Numbered from the stretch's first letter, positions 50,218 through 58,321 are shown. The stretch is DNA of 58,321 nucleotides from Polyangium aurulentum (GCA_945875545.1 CAMCKZ010000009.1:1-58321), one strand, 5' to 3'. Numbers and translations are program-made. The notes: generated from the sequence alone by a model not told the origin.

Positions 50218-51267
50218 TCACGACGAAGACGTATCTCCGAGGGGGTTCCACGCCAGGTCTTTGGAGCCAGCGCTCGGGTACGGGTAGTGGCCCGTGGTCT
50301 TGGAGTAGGCCCCCCAAATGGTTGTTTCGATGGCGCTATTCGCCCGAGCAAAGTGCCCGTTATCCCGCAGAAATGCGTGAACTTTGGGCAAGTTGAAGAA
50401 CGGCACCGACGGGTACATGTGGTGCTCCAAATGGTAATTGATGTTGTGGTACAAAAACGTGAACCAGGGATGTGTGCGCGAGCGCGTGTCGCAGAGAACA
50501 CCTTCTTCGAGGCCTGCGTGTTCCAGGTACGGGCGCAAACCCGAATAGTGCACGACCACCATATGCGGCAGCACCACGCAAATGATGCCCGTCGCGAGGT
50601 CGTGCATGGTCAGCCAAACGTAGAAGCTCGCGTACAGGGCGGTCACCATAAAGTTCATGTTCGCGAGCACCGTGGTGGCCCGCTTGGAGAACGGAAGCTT
50701 CACTTTCAGCGGCAAGTCGAGGCCCAAAGACAGCCGAAGACCATACAAGGCATATTTCGCATCTGCGTCGAGCCGAGCGAACATGAACCGGGAGAAAAAG
50801 TTCTTGTACTTTGCAAATACTTGCGCGTCCGGGTCCGACGCTTGGTTCGTGTACCGATGGTGATTCCAGTGCGACGCCGCAAAGCCGGTGACGCTAAAAC
50901 CGATGATGACCGAAGCCGTGAATAGGCCCGTGATGGCGCTGACGTATTTGTTCTTGTGAAGCGAAAGGTGAAACCCTTCGTGGCCCACAAGACCCAAAAT
51001 CTGCATGCCCTGCCCTGACAGGAAAACGAACGGCGCCATCAGCACGACCCGCGCCGCGACCGGCAACGCATCGACCGACCAGATCACCCGGGCGACGGCC
51101 CCGAACCCGGCGAAAAAGCCAACCCCGTACAGGATAAAACCGATGGTGCGCAGCGTGCTCGGCTCGTAGAGCTCGCGCGGCAAAATGGGCGGACGCGCAT
51201 AGCGTACCGCGGGAACTGTCTTCGGTTTGATACCACTTTCGGGCGTGGTCCAGGTCATAGGACGCAT
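50218..51267 (-). CDS. membrane fatty acid desaturase
   Basis: 349 aa from the ATG at 51267; the open frame extends to 51348 without homology. The three histidine boxes that bind the di-iron centre are HEGFHLSLH, HWNHHRYTN and NYHLEHHMYP, spaced as in acyl-CoA/acyl-lipid desaturases. Four to six membrane segments are visible. It introduces a double bond into membrane acyl chains, with electrons from a ferredoxin or flavodoxin partner not seen here. A direct repeat lies 100 bp upstream on the same strand. Confidence 0.93.
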   Translation of the reverse strand: MRPMTWTTPESGIKPKTVPAVRYARPPILPRELYEPSTLRTIGFILYGVGFFAGFGAVARVIWSVDALPVAARVVLMAPFVFLSGQGMQILGLVGHEGFHLSLHKNKYVSAITGLFTASVIIGFSVTGFAASHWNHHRYTNQASDPDAQVFAKYKNFFSRFMFARLDADAKYALYGLRLSLGLDLPLKVKLPFSKRATTVLANMNFMVTALYASFYVWLTMHDLATGIICVVLPHMVVVHYSGLRPYLEHAGLEEGVLCDTRSRTHPWFTFLYHNINYHLEHHMYPSVPFFNLPKVHAFLRDNGHFARANSAIETTIWGAYSKTTGHYPYPSAGSKDLAWNPLGDTSSS

Positions 51268-51371
51268 GGGAACCCCAGGGCGTGTTGATGGGTGAGCCTC
51301 TAGTGTGCGCGGCGAAATCGCAGCCGTCGAGTGCCTTGAACGCGACAACTTTGCGGCTGCGGCGTCATTTT

Positions 51372-51448
51372 GGCCGGGCTCGCGCGATCCCTGCGCGCTT
51401 TACCCGCTAGGAGGGCCGGGCTCGCGCGATCTTTGCGCGCTTTCCCGG
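51372..51448. repeat. 35-bp direct repeat, two copies
   Basis: Two 35-bp copies, 51372-51406 and 51414-51448, each beginning GGCCGGGCTCGCGCGATC and continuing TGCGCGCTTT, differ at only four or five positions and are separated by 7 bp. Each contains a small dyad (GCGCGA...TGCGCGC). The second copy ends 2 bp before the EVE gene stop. They occupy the space between the desaturase start and the EVE gene end, so a regulatory role for the desaturase is conceivable. Confidence 0.85.
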
Positions 51449-51449
51449 A

Positions 51450-51887
51450 TTAGAGCGGGCAATCAGCCATGTGCATAATACACACAAAATCGGCTTCGGT
51501 GACGGGCACCACCGAGAGCCGCGAACGCTTGATCAAGGCCATTTCGGAGAGGGCTTTTTCGCTCTTGATCGCCGCGAGGCTGACCGGTTTTGGGAGCGCG
51601 CAAACCGGTGTCAGGTCCACGACACTCCAGTCGTCGGAGCTGGTTTTATCGGCGTAGGCCGCCCGGGCAACGCGCGCGAGGCCGACAATCTCTTTGCCCT
51701 CGTTCGAGTGGTAAAAAAGGACGAGGTCACCGAGAGTCATGGCCCGGAGGTTGTTGCGCGCTTCAAAGTTTCGCACGCCGTCCCAAGCCGTAAGCCCATC
51801 TCGCACAAACTGAGCCCACGGGTATTTTGTTGGTTCGCTCTTGGCCAGCCATTTTCGCACAGGGGTCACACGGGCAGTTACTGCCAC
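51450..51887 (-). CDS. EVE domain protein
   Basis: 145 aa. The single EVE domain (THYN1-like PUA-related fold) is shown by KWLAKSEPTKYPWAQFVRDGLTAWDGVRNFEARNNLRAMTLGDLVLFYHSNEGKEIVGLARVARAAYAD. EVE domains bind modified cytosines or related bases in DNA or RNA, so the protein may read a modified base. Its C-terminus carries an iterated palindrome (51471-51483). It is convergent with nothing and stands alone. Confidence 0.93.
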   Translation of the reverse strand: MAVTARVTPVRKWLAKSEPTKYPWAQFVRDGLTAWDGVRNFEARNNLRAMTLGDLVLFYHSNEGKEIVGLARVARAAYADKTSSDDWSVVDLTPVCALPKPVSLAAIKSEKALSEMALIKRSRLSVVPVTEADFVCIMHMADCPL

Positions 51888-52024
51888 GACTCCCCGCGAT
51901 GGCCAGCAAAATCGTTAGGTTTCGGCGCGCCGGCGCGATCGACACGAGCCGTGCCCAAGCCCCGAACTCGGGTCGCAGAAAAATTGCGCCCATGGCCGCC
52001 CGCTTCGTGCGGTAATTGCGAGTC

Positions 52025-53659
52025 ATGGTGAGATTGTTTGTCTCGTGCGTCTTGATCACGTCGGCCGCATTTTCCGCAGAGCCTTGGGCAGATGGTGATC
52101 CCGCCGGGCCTGCAGCGCGCCACGCGCTCTCGGAAGATTACGGCGTGCGGGCCCGCGCAGAATATCGCGTGCAGCATACACGGATAACTCCGCTCGATCT
52201 TTCGTCCGAGACGAACTCGAATTTTACGACGATGGATCAGCGCCTGCGCGTGGACGCCACGTTGGACTTCCGCGATCGCCTGCGACTCACGACGTCTATC
52301 GATGCCCTCGACGGCGTGATTTGGGGCGACAACGGGGCCCTCGGATCGGCACCGGAGCCCGATTCGGGGGGCAACATCAACAGCCGAAACGTGAACTTTG
52401 CACGTATCTGTTATCGCCCTGTAACCGGGGGAAATACAGTGGATCCGAAGGGCTGGGCCTACGGTCTCTGCGACGCCAACCCGCTCTTTATTCGGCGGCT
52501 CTTCATTGATGTCGTGACGCCCATTGGTCTTCTGCGCATTGGCCGCCAAGCCATCAACGAGGGCCTCGCTCTCTTGGGCAGCGACGGCGACGGGCGACGA
52601 AACCGCTTTGGCGTAGCGGGCCGAGGCAACAACGTCGACCGCATTGTCTTTGCGACGAAGCCCTTGGAAGGCCTAAAACCCAAGGGCGAACGAAACACGT
52701 CGGAGACCGAGGGCACGTTCCTATTCCTTGGTTACGACCGCATCGTGGGGGACAACCCCATGAACGACCGCGACGACGTGAACCAGTTTTTCGGTGCCTT
52801 CAAGATCATCGAACCGGCGTTTGGCCCACTGACGAACAACGAGTTTCGCGGCTTCGGTGCGGTGCGCTCGAACCGGCAGTTTGGGTCGTCGATCGGGAGC
52901 TTTGGCGCCCGCGCGTCCACGAGCCTAGGCAAGCTCACGGCGGGCGCGGAAGGCGCCTTGATCGTGGGCCGTACGCGAGAGCTTTCCGAGGCTTTTTCCG
53001 TCATAAGCAACGATCCACCCGTGTCTCAAGAGGTCGCACAAGTTGGTGCCCGCGCGGTGATTCGATGGGACGAACCGGACCTCACTTTTTACCTCGAAGG
53101 CGATTACGCCAGCGGCGATTCAGACCCTCGTTCGCGCTCCGCCCTTACGCAGTTTCGTTTCGCCGAAGACTCGAACGTTGGCCTCTTGCTGTTCAAGCAC
53201 GTCTACGCGTACCAAACGGGTCGCGCGGCCGCCGCAGCGACGGAACTTCTTAAGAATCTTCGTGCGCCAATCATTCCCGTCGAGGCCATCGCGACGCGCG
53301 GTTCCATGATGAACGCGGCGGTGCTTTTTCCTCAAATCGATGTGCGTCCCGCAGCAGGCTGGCTCCTTCGCGGCGGCGTGCTCATGGCCTGGGCGCCCGC
53401 AGTGGCGAACGATCCCGTGGCGAGCGTGCAGCGCCACGACGCGTTCTCTGTGCCTGGAAATTTGCTGAATTTCGCCGGAGGTCTCGGCGGCCGGTACTAC
53501 GGCACCGAAATCGACGCGCGCATTCAATACCGCTGGGAGGAGCACGCGATCCTCGACCTCGAAGGTGCCGTTTTGTTTCCCGGCGACGCGCTCCGCGACC
53601 GCAACGGAGATGCGGCGACAGCCTTCCTGACCCAAGCCCGGACGACCTTTCTTTTTTAA
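52025..53659 (+). CDS. outer-membrane beta-barrel protein
   Basis: 544 aa from the ATG at 52025 (a TTG at 52016 is in frame). A signal peptide is visible (VRLFVSCVLITSAAFSAEPW). The rest is dominated by alternating amphipathic strands (YGVRARAEYRVQHTRITPL, RLRVDATLDFRDRLRLTTSIDAL, LLRIGRQAINEGLALLG, LTFYLEGDYASGDSD, GTEIDARIQYRWEEHAILDLEGAVLFPGD), and it ends in Phe (TTFLF), the outer-membrane insertion signal. It resembles alginate-export/porin-like barrels in composition, but I cannot name the substrate. The lipoprotein gene 22 bp downstream may encode a partner. Confidence 0.85.
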   Translation: MVRLFVSCVLITSAAFSAEPWADGDPAGPAARHALSEDYGVRARAEYRVQHTRITPLDLSSETNSNFTTMDQRLRVDATLDFRDRLRLTTSIDALDGVIWGDNGALGSAPEPDSGGNINSRNVNFARICYRPVTGGNTVDPKGWAYGLCDANPLFIRRLFIDVVTPIGLLRIGRQAINEGLALLGSDGDGRRNRFGVAGRGNNVDRIVFATKPLEGLKPKGERNTSETEGTFLFLGYDRIVGDNPMNDRDDVNQFFGAFKIIEPAFGPLTNNEFRGFGAVRSNRQFGSSIGSFGARASTSLGKLTAGAEGALIVGRTRELSEAFSVISNDPPVSQEVAQVGARAVIRWDEPDLTFYLEGDYASGDSDPRSRSALTQFRFAEDSNVGLLLFKHVYAYQTGRAAAAATELLKNLRAPIIPVEAIATRGSMMNAAVLFPQIDVRPAAGWLLRGGVLMAWAPAVANDPVASVQRHDAFSVPGNLLNFAGGLGGRYYGTEIDARIQYRWEEHAILDLEGAVLFPGDALRDRNGDAATAFLTQARTTFLF

Positions 53660-53680
53660 CGAGCACCCGAGAAACACCTC

Positions 53681-54811
53681 ATGAATCAGCTCCTTGCGGC
53701 AGAAAAAATACGCGCGGTATTTTCCCGGGTGATGCCGACGCACCTCGTTCGCGTCGCACTTTTTCTTGTTGCCCTGCACGCCGTCGGAGCTTGCGCGCCC
53801 TACGCCTCGCCGCCGGCCGCCACAATCGAGGGCCTCACCGACGGCCTCCTCGACAGCAAAAGTGCTAACCTGTCGATTCGTTTTGACAAGGCAATTCGCT
53901 GGGAAACACTGCGCCTCGAGATCGTTCCGTTCGTTGTGGACGGGGCGGGAAATCTCGCGGACGAAGGCCCAACCGCCGAAGCAGACGCCGCCATCAGCCC
54001 CCTCCTCGCCTACGACACGGGCGATGCAAGAGGAGCTATTTTCACGCCGTCCGAAGACGGCCGATCGCTTCTCATCGCCCCGAAAGCGCATCTTCCCGTT
54101 GGTCCCAAACTAGCCCTTTTGCTATACGCGGGCCTTACAACGACAGACGGAATAGTACTTACGTATCGTTCTCGTGTTCCCTTTTCGTACAAGTTTGAAT
54201 GCACAGGCGCAGCTGGGCCCGGCGCGTTCAAGTCCGGTGCGTACTTTTTTCTTTTGAACGTCGATAAGCCCACCGCCACGCAAGTGAAACTCTTCGGCCG
54301 CCTCCGCATCGATGAGGCCACCGGGCGATTTATGGGAACGTTTACGAACGCCGGGCGCAACCGCGATCCGAACCGCTGCCCGACGCCGTGCGCGAACACC
54401 GAAGCGTGTCAACTTCACCCGCAGACGGCCTGCGTGGCCCCTTCGCTGCGCGCCGGAAGTGCGGAAGAATGGGGCGATTTCCTTCCGAATCCTACGCCGC
54501 CAACGGGCTTCTCGCTCGATATTCGGGGATGCGCCGAGGCGCGAGAAGACGGAACGATCGCGTTTGCGACGGTGCCCGCCGATTTGGTCCTGGAGCAACC
54601 GCCAGTAAAAGTGCAGGGACTCGTGGTTTCGGCGGCCTTTGAAAAGCGCGCCGATGGCGCTTGGACGGCAACGGGCGGCATCACCGGCGACAACGTCGTA
54701 TTTGGAAACACGAACCTCGGGCCAGGCCAAGGAACCGTCCTCGTCGCGTCGGTTCCCGCATCCGTCAACCTCCCGGGCCTGCCCGCCATCGAGGCCATTC
54801 CGAAGCCTTAA
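53681..54811 (+). CDS. lipoprotein, unknown
   Basis: 376 aa. Translation may really begin at the ATG at 53732, which gives a standard lipobox (MPTHLVRVALFLVALHAVGAC); from 53681 the N-region would be unusually long. The N-terminal part looks like an Ig-like Big_5 domain (LDSKSANLSIRFDKAIRWETLRLEIVP, ISPLLAYDTGDARGAIFTPSEDGRSLLIAPKAHLPVGPKLALLLYAG), common in surface lipoproteins. A Cys-rich stretch follows (NRCPTPCANTEACQLHPQTAC). The gene lies between a beta-barrel gene and another lipoprotein gene. Confidence 0.8.
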   Translation: MNQLLAAEKIRAVFSRVMPTHLVRVALFLVALHAVGACAPYASPPAATIEGLTDGLLDSKSANLSIRFDKAIRWETLRLEIVPFVVDGAGNLADEGPTAEADAAISPLLAYDTGDARGAIFTPSEDGRSLLIAPKAHLPVGPKLALLLYAGLTTTDGIVLTYRSRVPFSYKFECTGAAGPGAFKSGAYFFLLNVDKPTATQVKLFGRLRIDEATGRFMGTFTNAGRNRDPNRCPTPCANTEACQLHPQTACVAPSLRAGSAEEWGDFLPNPTPPTGFSLDIRGCAEAREDGTIAFATVPADLVLEQPPVKVQGLVVSAAFEKRADGAWTATGGITGDNVVFGNTNLGPGQGTVLVASVPASVNLPGLPAIEAIPKP

Positions 54812-54845
54812 GGCGCAGCCGCGACGGATTTGTTGGGCACCATCG

Positions 54846-56393
54846 ATGAACACGGTCGTCGCTTGCCGATGGGTCGTGCTGCTCTTTTTGGCGGCGTGCA
54901 CACCGGTGCGTGGCTGCGGCGCGCAGGTTGCATCTGACCGATCCCTCGCCGGGCGTGTGGTCATCTTCGACGCGAGCCACGACCAAGTTTATGGGCCCTT
55001 GGACCGCAGTCCATCGGGCTACGCGATCGCGGCGGATGCCTTACGTGAGGCCGGGGCGACGGTCGCCGAAACCCACACGACGCTGACCGAAATGCTCCCA
55101 TCCCTCGACGCCCCAAGCGCGGTGGTGGTCTTGGGCGTCGCGATGCATGAACGTTACAATGCTGGCGAATTTGCAGCCCTCGACGCATTCATGCGGGGCG
55201 GCGGGGGAGTTCTCGCCCTCGTCGAACACGACGATCTTTTTGCCAACGCGCAGTTCCAAAACGAGCTTTCGGGGCGCTACGGAATCACCGTCGAACAGCC
55301 GTCGATCGCGCCCGACACCGCCGCAAATACGCCCACGGAGCTCTGGGTTCCCGTGCGCAGCGAACGTCTTCGCGTGCCTCGGGCAACGTTCTATTTGTCG
55401 CCGTCTCTCAAGGTCTCCGAGCCTGCCGTCGCCCTCGCGCGGGCGGCTGAATCCTACGCGCGTGAGAGGCCGATTGTGGGCGCGTTTGCGGCGGTGGGCG
55501 CGGGGGCCATCGCGGTACTCGCCGACGCGGAATTCATCTGGAACGGAGGGCCCAAGTGGGGAGCACGTTCTCCGGGGAATCTTCAGTTATTTCTACGCAC
55601 CATTGCGCTCCTTGGCGCCGGGGGTGCGGCTCCTGCACCCGTGTCGCCGGGCCCAACTCCTACGACGTTATCCGTGTATCTTACACAGGATTCCTCGCTG
55701 GGTCTGGACACGGGCCCATCGGGACTTTCTCGTCTCGCGACCGAGCTCGAACGCCGCGGAATCCATCTTCGCACCGGCGGAACTGCCGCCGCCGATGACG
55801 TTTTGCTCGTGGTCGCACCAGGGGTATTGATGCATGATACACGGATGCGCGTGGCGTCTCAGCGCTCGATTTTGGTCGGCTCGGGCGAGACCGATCCACG
55901 CGGCACTTCACGAGAGGAATTGCAGCTCTTTCAATCGTTCATTGCTCCTGATATTTGGCAGTCTGAGCTGTCTGAACTGGCTTTCGCAACCGGCGTTCGC
56001 TTTGCACCGGCAACCCTTGTGAGCTCCGTAAGACCCCATCTCGAGTCGGCCGCCGAGATGGCCTCGGGCGCTCGGTTCGCGATGCATCGGGCAACCCACC
56101 TTGAGCTTAGTGGAAGCGAGTGGACTGTGCTTGCGCGGGCAGATTCGCGCTCGTGGCCCACAAGTTCGCTCACACCGAAGCAAGAATTCGGCGCGGCACG
56201 GCAGGCCCAATTGCCCTGGTCGCGGCCCTCGGAAATGCCTCATCTTGGCCCGGTAGTCTTGGCGAAAACGCCGCGCGTTTTGGCGTGTTCTTTCGCATTT
56301 TCCCTCGTCAACGAGAGCGCCTCATCGCCCCGGAGAGGCGAATTGGTGGACCTCCTCGCGGACTTCATTCGCTCGCCGCCACCGCCCCAATAA
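54846..56393 (+). CDS. lipoprotein with GATase-like (ThuA/DUF4350-like) domains
   Basis: 515 aa from the ATG at 54846, with a lipobox (WVVLLFLAAC). Residues about 35-230 resemble the Rossmann-like GATase1/DUF4350 fold seen in ABC-associated and trehalose-utilisation-type proteins (VVIFDASHDQVYGPLDRSP, AVVVLGVAMHERYNAGEFAALDAFMRGGGGVLALVEHDD). The second half repeats a similar fold weakly (STLSVYLTQDSSLGLDTGP, VLLVVAPGVLMHDTRMRVASQRSILVGSG). No catalytic Cys is obvious at the elbow, so it is likely a non-enzymatic sensor. Two iterated palindromes (55674 and 55830) are inside. Confidence 0.78.
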   Translation: MNTVVACRWVVLLFLAACTPVRGCGAQVASDRSLAGRVVIFDASHDQVYGPLDRSPSGYAIAADALREAGATVAETHTTLTEMLPSLDAPSAVVVLGVAMHERYNAGEFAALDAFMRGGGGVLALVEHDDLFANAQFQNELSGRYGITVEQPSIAPDTAANTPTELWVPVRSERLRVPRATFYLSPSLKVSEPAVALARAAESYARERPIVGAFAAVGAGAIAVLADAEFIWNGGPKWGARSPGNLQLFLRTIALLGAGGAAPAPVSPGPTPTTLSVYLTQDSSLGLDTGPSGLSRLATELERRGIHLRTGGTAAADDVLLVVAPGVLMHDTRMRVASQRSILVGSGETDPRGTSREELQLFQSFIAPDIWQSELSELAFATGVRFAPATLVSSVRPHLESAAEMASGARFAMHRATHLELSGSEWTVLARADSRSWPTSSLTPKQEFGAARQAQLPWSRPSEMPHLGPVVLAKTPRVLACSFAFSLVNESASSPRRGELVDLLADFIRSPPPPQ

Positions 56394-56431
56394 CTTGGCC
56401 CTGGGTGCGCTGATCATGTGTCTCTACGCGC

Positions 56432-57082
56432 ATGGTGCCAGCCCTCGCACTTGCTCAATTTCGCAACAGCCAGCCCCGTTGCCCGTGCGTGCTCGTCCTC
56501 GATTCGTCGGGAACCATGGAGGGCGACCGGCTCACGGCGCTGAACGAAGGCCTCGTCACGTTGTGGCAAGACCTCCTCGACGACCCCATCGCGCGGGAGC
56601 GAATTGAGGTCGCCATCGTGGAATTCTCCAGCGATGCGCGCGTCACGCGGGGCTTCGATCTGCCCGGCGAACTCATTCCGCAAGTCGCCAAAGCCGACGG
56701 ACTCACCGCGATGGGCAAAGGCATTCGCGAGGGTCTGCGTTTGGTCGAGGAGCGCACGAAGCTTTATCGAAAGGTCGGCGTGCCTCACTACAAGCCTTGG
56801 GTATTTCTCATCACCGACGGCTCGCCGACGGACGATACCGACGCGGCAACGAAGCTCATCGCCAAGGCGGAAGCGGATCGGGCCCTCGCGTTTTTTGCCG
56901 TCGGTGTCGCCGATGCGAACATGGAGAGACTCGCAAAGCTGTCTTCGCGCGGAGCACTTCGCCTCGATGCTCTTCGTTTTCGTGAGCTTTTTCGCTGGCT
57001 TTCCACAAGTCTCATTGGGGTCTCTCTAAGCCGCGTCGGGGACCGCGTTCCGCTTCCGGCCCTCGACTGGGCCGCGGTTTAG
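56432..57082 (+). CDS. TerY-like von Willebrand factor A protein
   Basis: 216 aa. The VWA fold has a MIDAS site at VLVLDSSGTMEGDRLTALNEGL (D-x-S-x-T type) and the later loop LITDGSPTDDTDAATKLI. The length and the ALNEGLVTLWQDLL helix match the TerY subgroup, which in tellurite-resistance-type phosphorylation triads works with a PP2C phosphatase and a kinase. A kinase gene follows 3 bp after the stop; no PP2C gene lies between them. It is cytoplasmic, as no signal peptide is seen. Confidence 0.9.
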   Translation: MVPALALAQFRNSQPRCPCVLVLDSSGTMEGDRLTALNEGLVTLWQDLLDDPIARERIEVAIVEFSSDARVTRGFDLPGELIPQVAKADGLTAMGKGIREGLRLVEERTKLYRKVGVPHYKPWVFLITDGSPTDDTDAATKLIAKAEADRALAFFAVGVADANMERLAKLSSRGALRLDALRFRELFRWLSTSLIGVSLSRVGDRVPLPALDWAAV

Positions 57083-57085
57083 GGC

Positions 57086-58321
57086 GTGGTCGCCGTGCTT
57101 CGCGACAGCGCGGGTCGTGTCATCGACACGGGCGGTGCCATCCTTCTGGGGCGCGGTGGCGAGGCCCGTGTATGGGGTCATCCGGCCTCGGGAAAAGCGT
57201 TTAAGTGGCTCGAACCTCACGCGCGAACGGACGCGCGAAGGCGATCCCTCGACCGCTTACTCACCCTCGATGCACCGCGAATGATCGGCGCGCGAGACGA
57301 GACGCCATGGGGATGGCCCGAGGACCTCGTGTTCGATGGCGACGCGTACGTGGGCTACACCATGCGGTGGTTTCGCAAGCGAAAAACCTTGTTTTCCCTT
57401 CTGTGCCCGACAGAACGCATGCGCGTTTTTCCGGCCTTCGATCATCGGTATTTGCACAGGCTCGGGGCCAATCTCGCAAGCGCCATCGAACAGTTGCATT
57501 ATGCACATATTGTGATCGGAGACCTCAGCGAGGCGAACGTTCTCGTGGCCAGCGATGCCACCGTGGCGCTCATCGACGTGGACTCGTTTCAGCTGCTCGA
57601 TGCGGATGGAACCCTGCTTCCATGCCCCGTGGGAAAGCCCGAACTGCTGCCGCCGGAACATCACGGGGAGTTCTTTTCTGCGAACGAAAAGACCGTTGCG
57701 TCGGACGCGTTTTCGCTCGCCGTCCTCTTGTTTCAACTCTTGTTCGATGGGCCCCATCCCTTCTCCGGCGTCCAAAAAGATGGACGAAATCCGCCCACCA
57801 CGGCCGAAGCGATTCTCGCCGGCGAGTACGTTTTTGGGCCGGGAACGAATCTGTTGCCGCGGCTTGGAATGCCGGCGGTGACCCTGCTTCATCCCGCGCT
57901 AAAAACCGCGTTTGAACGCACATTTGTCGCCGGGCTCCATCGACCGCACCTGCGCACGACGCCGCGCGAGTGGACTGCTCTGCTCACGATGGCCGAGAAC
58001 GAGCTTGTGCGCTGCCCGGCCTCCGCAGCCCACATGCATACGCGACACGCGCCACAGTGCCCCTGGTGCGAGCGGCGGGCCACGTTTGGGCGCGCTTGGG
58101 AGACGTTCGTCGAGTCGCCGGAGAGCCCGATCCAGCATGCGCCGCCGACCCAGCGGCCGTTGCCGCGGGTGTCCAATGACGAAACGCCTGCGCCGCCAAA
58201 CGCAATTTATGCGCGTGACGGTGACGGCGCGGTTGACGGCGCGGGCGCGCGGGACGGCGCGGGCGCGGCCGCCGACGCGACCCCGGTACCCGCGGCGGCG
58301 GCCCTCTTGGGCGCGCGGGAC
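57086..58321 (+). CDS. kinase-like protein with C-terminal zinc site, 3' end cut by the window
   Basis: At least 412 codons from the GTG at 57086 run open to the last base. The kinase fold has a degenerate glycine loop (ILLGRGGEARVWG), Lys in GKAFKWLEP, a catalytic loop IVIGDLSEANVLV and the metal-binding VALIDVDSFQLLD (D-x-D in place of DFG), as in the kinases paired with TerY-like proteins. A zinc-type segment follows (VRCPASAAHMHTRHAPQCPWCERR), then a Pro/Ala/Asp-rich low-complexity stretch. Its position 3 bp after the VWA gene supports joint function. The C-terminus lies beyond the window. Confidence 0.85.
   Translation, partial: MVAVLRDSAGRVIDTGGAILLGRGGEARVWGHPASGKAFKWLEPHARTDARRRSLDRLLTLDAPRMIGARDETPWGWPEDLVFDGDAYVGYTMRWFRKRKTLFSLLCPTERMRVFPAFDHRYLHRLGANLASAIEQLHYAHIVIGDLSEANVLVASDATVALIDVDSFQLLDADGTLLPCPVGKPELLPPEHHGEFFSANEKTVASDAFSLAVLLFQLLFDGPHPFSGVQKDGRNPPTTAEAILAGEYVFGPGTNLLPRLGMPAVTLLHPALKTAFERTFVAGLHRPHLRTTPREWTALLTMAENELVRCPASAAHMHTRHAPQCPWCERRATFGRAWETFVESPESPIQHAPPTQRPLPRVSNDETPAPPNAIYARDGDGAVDGAGARDGAGAAADATPVPAAAALLGARD

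Larger units (their letters stand above)
352..57506. repeat. dispersed iterated palindrome TGYA-N3-TRCA, 31 copies
   Basis: Hand-counted 13-mer starts: 352, 5504, 7631, 8324, 12307, 13223, 14659, 17859, 18485, 19434, 20431, 22273, 22534, 27937, 32875, 34327, 36301, 37117, 38362, 38920, 39117, 40778, 42051, 43002, 50165, 50804, 51471, 52169, 55674, 55830, 57494. Best forms are GTGCATAATGCAC (42051) and GTGCATGATGCAC (19434). Eleven have GTG and CAC on the outside, and 19 have RTG...CAY. The centre prefers K-N-M, extending the dyad. Copies occur in genes on both strands and in two intergenic gaps (22534, 50165). The coordinates span first to last copy; single positions may be off by one. Confidence 0.85.

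Overview
The window looks like a chromosomal segment from a GC-rich (by eye about 60-65 % GC) Gram-negative deltaproteobacterial-type bacterium, most likely a myxobacterium (Myxococcota, perhaps Polyangiia). The pointers are numerous predicted lipoproteins with Ala/Asp-rich linkers, a zinc-ribbon Ser/Thr kinase, a CarD/CdnL-type protein with a histone-H1-like tail, a periplasmic Reg_prop/Y_Y_Y-SpoIIE phosphatase, a TerY-like von Willebrand protein beside a kinase, a HiPIP and an ECF sigma/anti-sigma-like pair. The taxon is inference; no rRNA or marker gene fixes it. I see no prophage, insertion sequence, CRISPR array or defence island.

Layout. 1-5.3 kb: membrane protein (possibly cut at the left edge), TPR-like exported protein, FapA/DUF342-like protein, DsbA-like lipoprotein, DnaQ-like exonuclease. 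5.4-8.5 kb: a lipoprotein with a possible caspase/gingipain-like His/Cys pair, divergent from a purple-acid-phosphatase-like lipoprotein. 8.5-13.7 kb (minus): DUF1704 metallopeptidase, MetH, HiPIP. 13.8-16.8 kb: PIN-PhoH ATPase and citrate synthase with a clear terminator. 16.8-18.1 kb (minus): a Cys-less glutaredoxin-like protein overlapping a MEST-like hydrolase. 18.3-22.5 kb: sensor-phosphatase and prepilin peptidase. 22.6-24.6 kb (minus): Rpe and a HExxH lipoprotein. 24.7-27.3 kb: GNAT, cyclic-nucleotide-binding protein, H1-like/CarD fusion. 27.3-35.6 kb: two glycosyltransferases, an epimerase-like protein without its catalytic Tyr/Lys, a kinase, a C4 zinc-ribbon protein, tRNA-CAU and a homocysteine methyltransferase/MTHFR fusion. 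36-41.2 kb (minus): DUF2760-Hsp70-Hsp70(DUF3731) chaperone module. 41.3-50.2 kb: lipoproteins, short asparaginase, EAL protein, peroxiredoxin-like, CheX-like, sigma/anti-sigma. 50.2-58.3 kb: desaturase, EVE protein, then a plus-strand run of beta-barrel protein, lipoproteins, VWA protein and a kinase running off the right edge.

The most notable signal is not a gene. A spaced palindrome, TGYA-N3-TRCA (best form GTGCATnATGCAC), occurs 31 times by hand count, mostly inside coding sequences in several reading phases and on genes of both strands, where base composition would predict about two. I read it as a highly iterated palindrome comparable in style to cyanobacterial HIP1. A second DNA-level find is a 130-150 bp element with terminal inverted repeats, present twice (21461-21593 and 31383-31531). 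Each copy exactly fills the gap between a TAG stop and the next gene's ATG, in the same orientation relative to the genes, like an ERIC-type intergenic repeat.

Metabolic links: the bifunctional homocysteine methyltransferase/MTHFR (32561-34483) can make methyl-THF, the methyl donor for MetH (8879-12529), so both halves of the methionine methyl cycle lie in the window. Signalling links are local pairs rather than one pathway: GNAT/cNMP protein, sigma/anti-sigma, and VWA/kinase.
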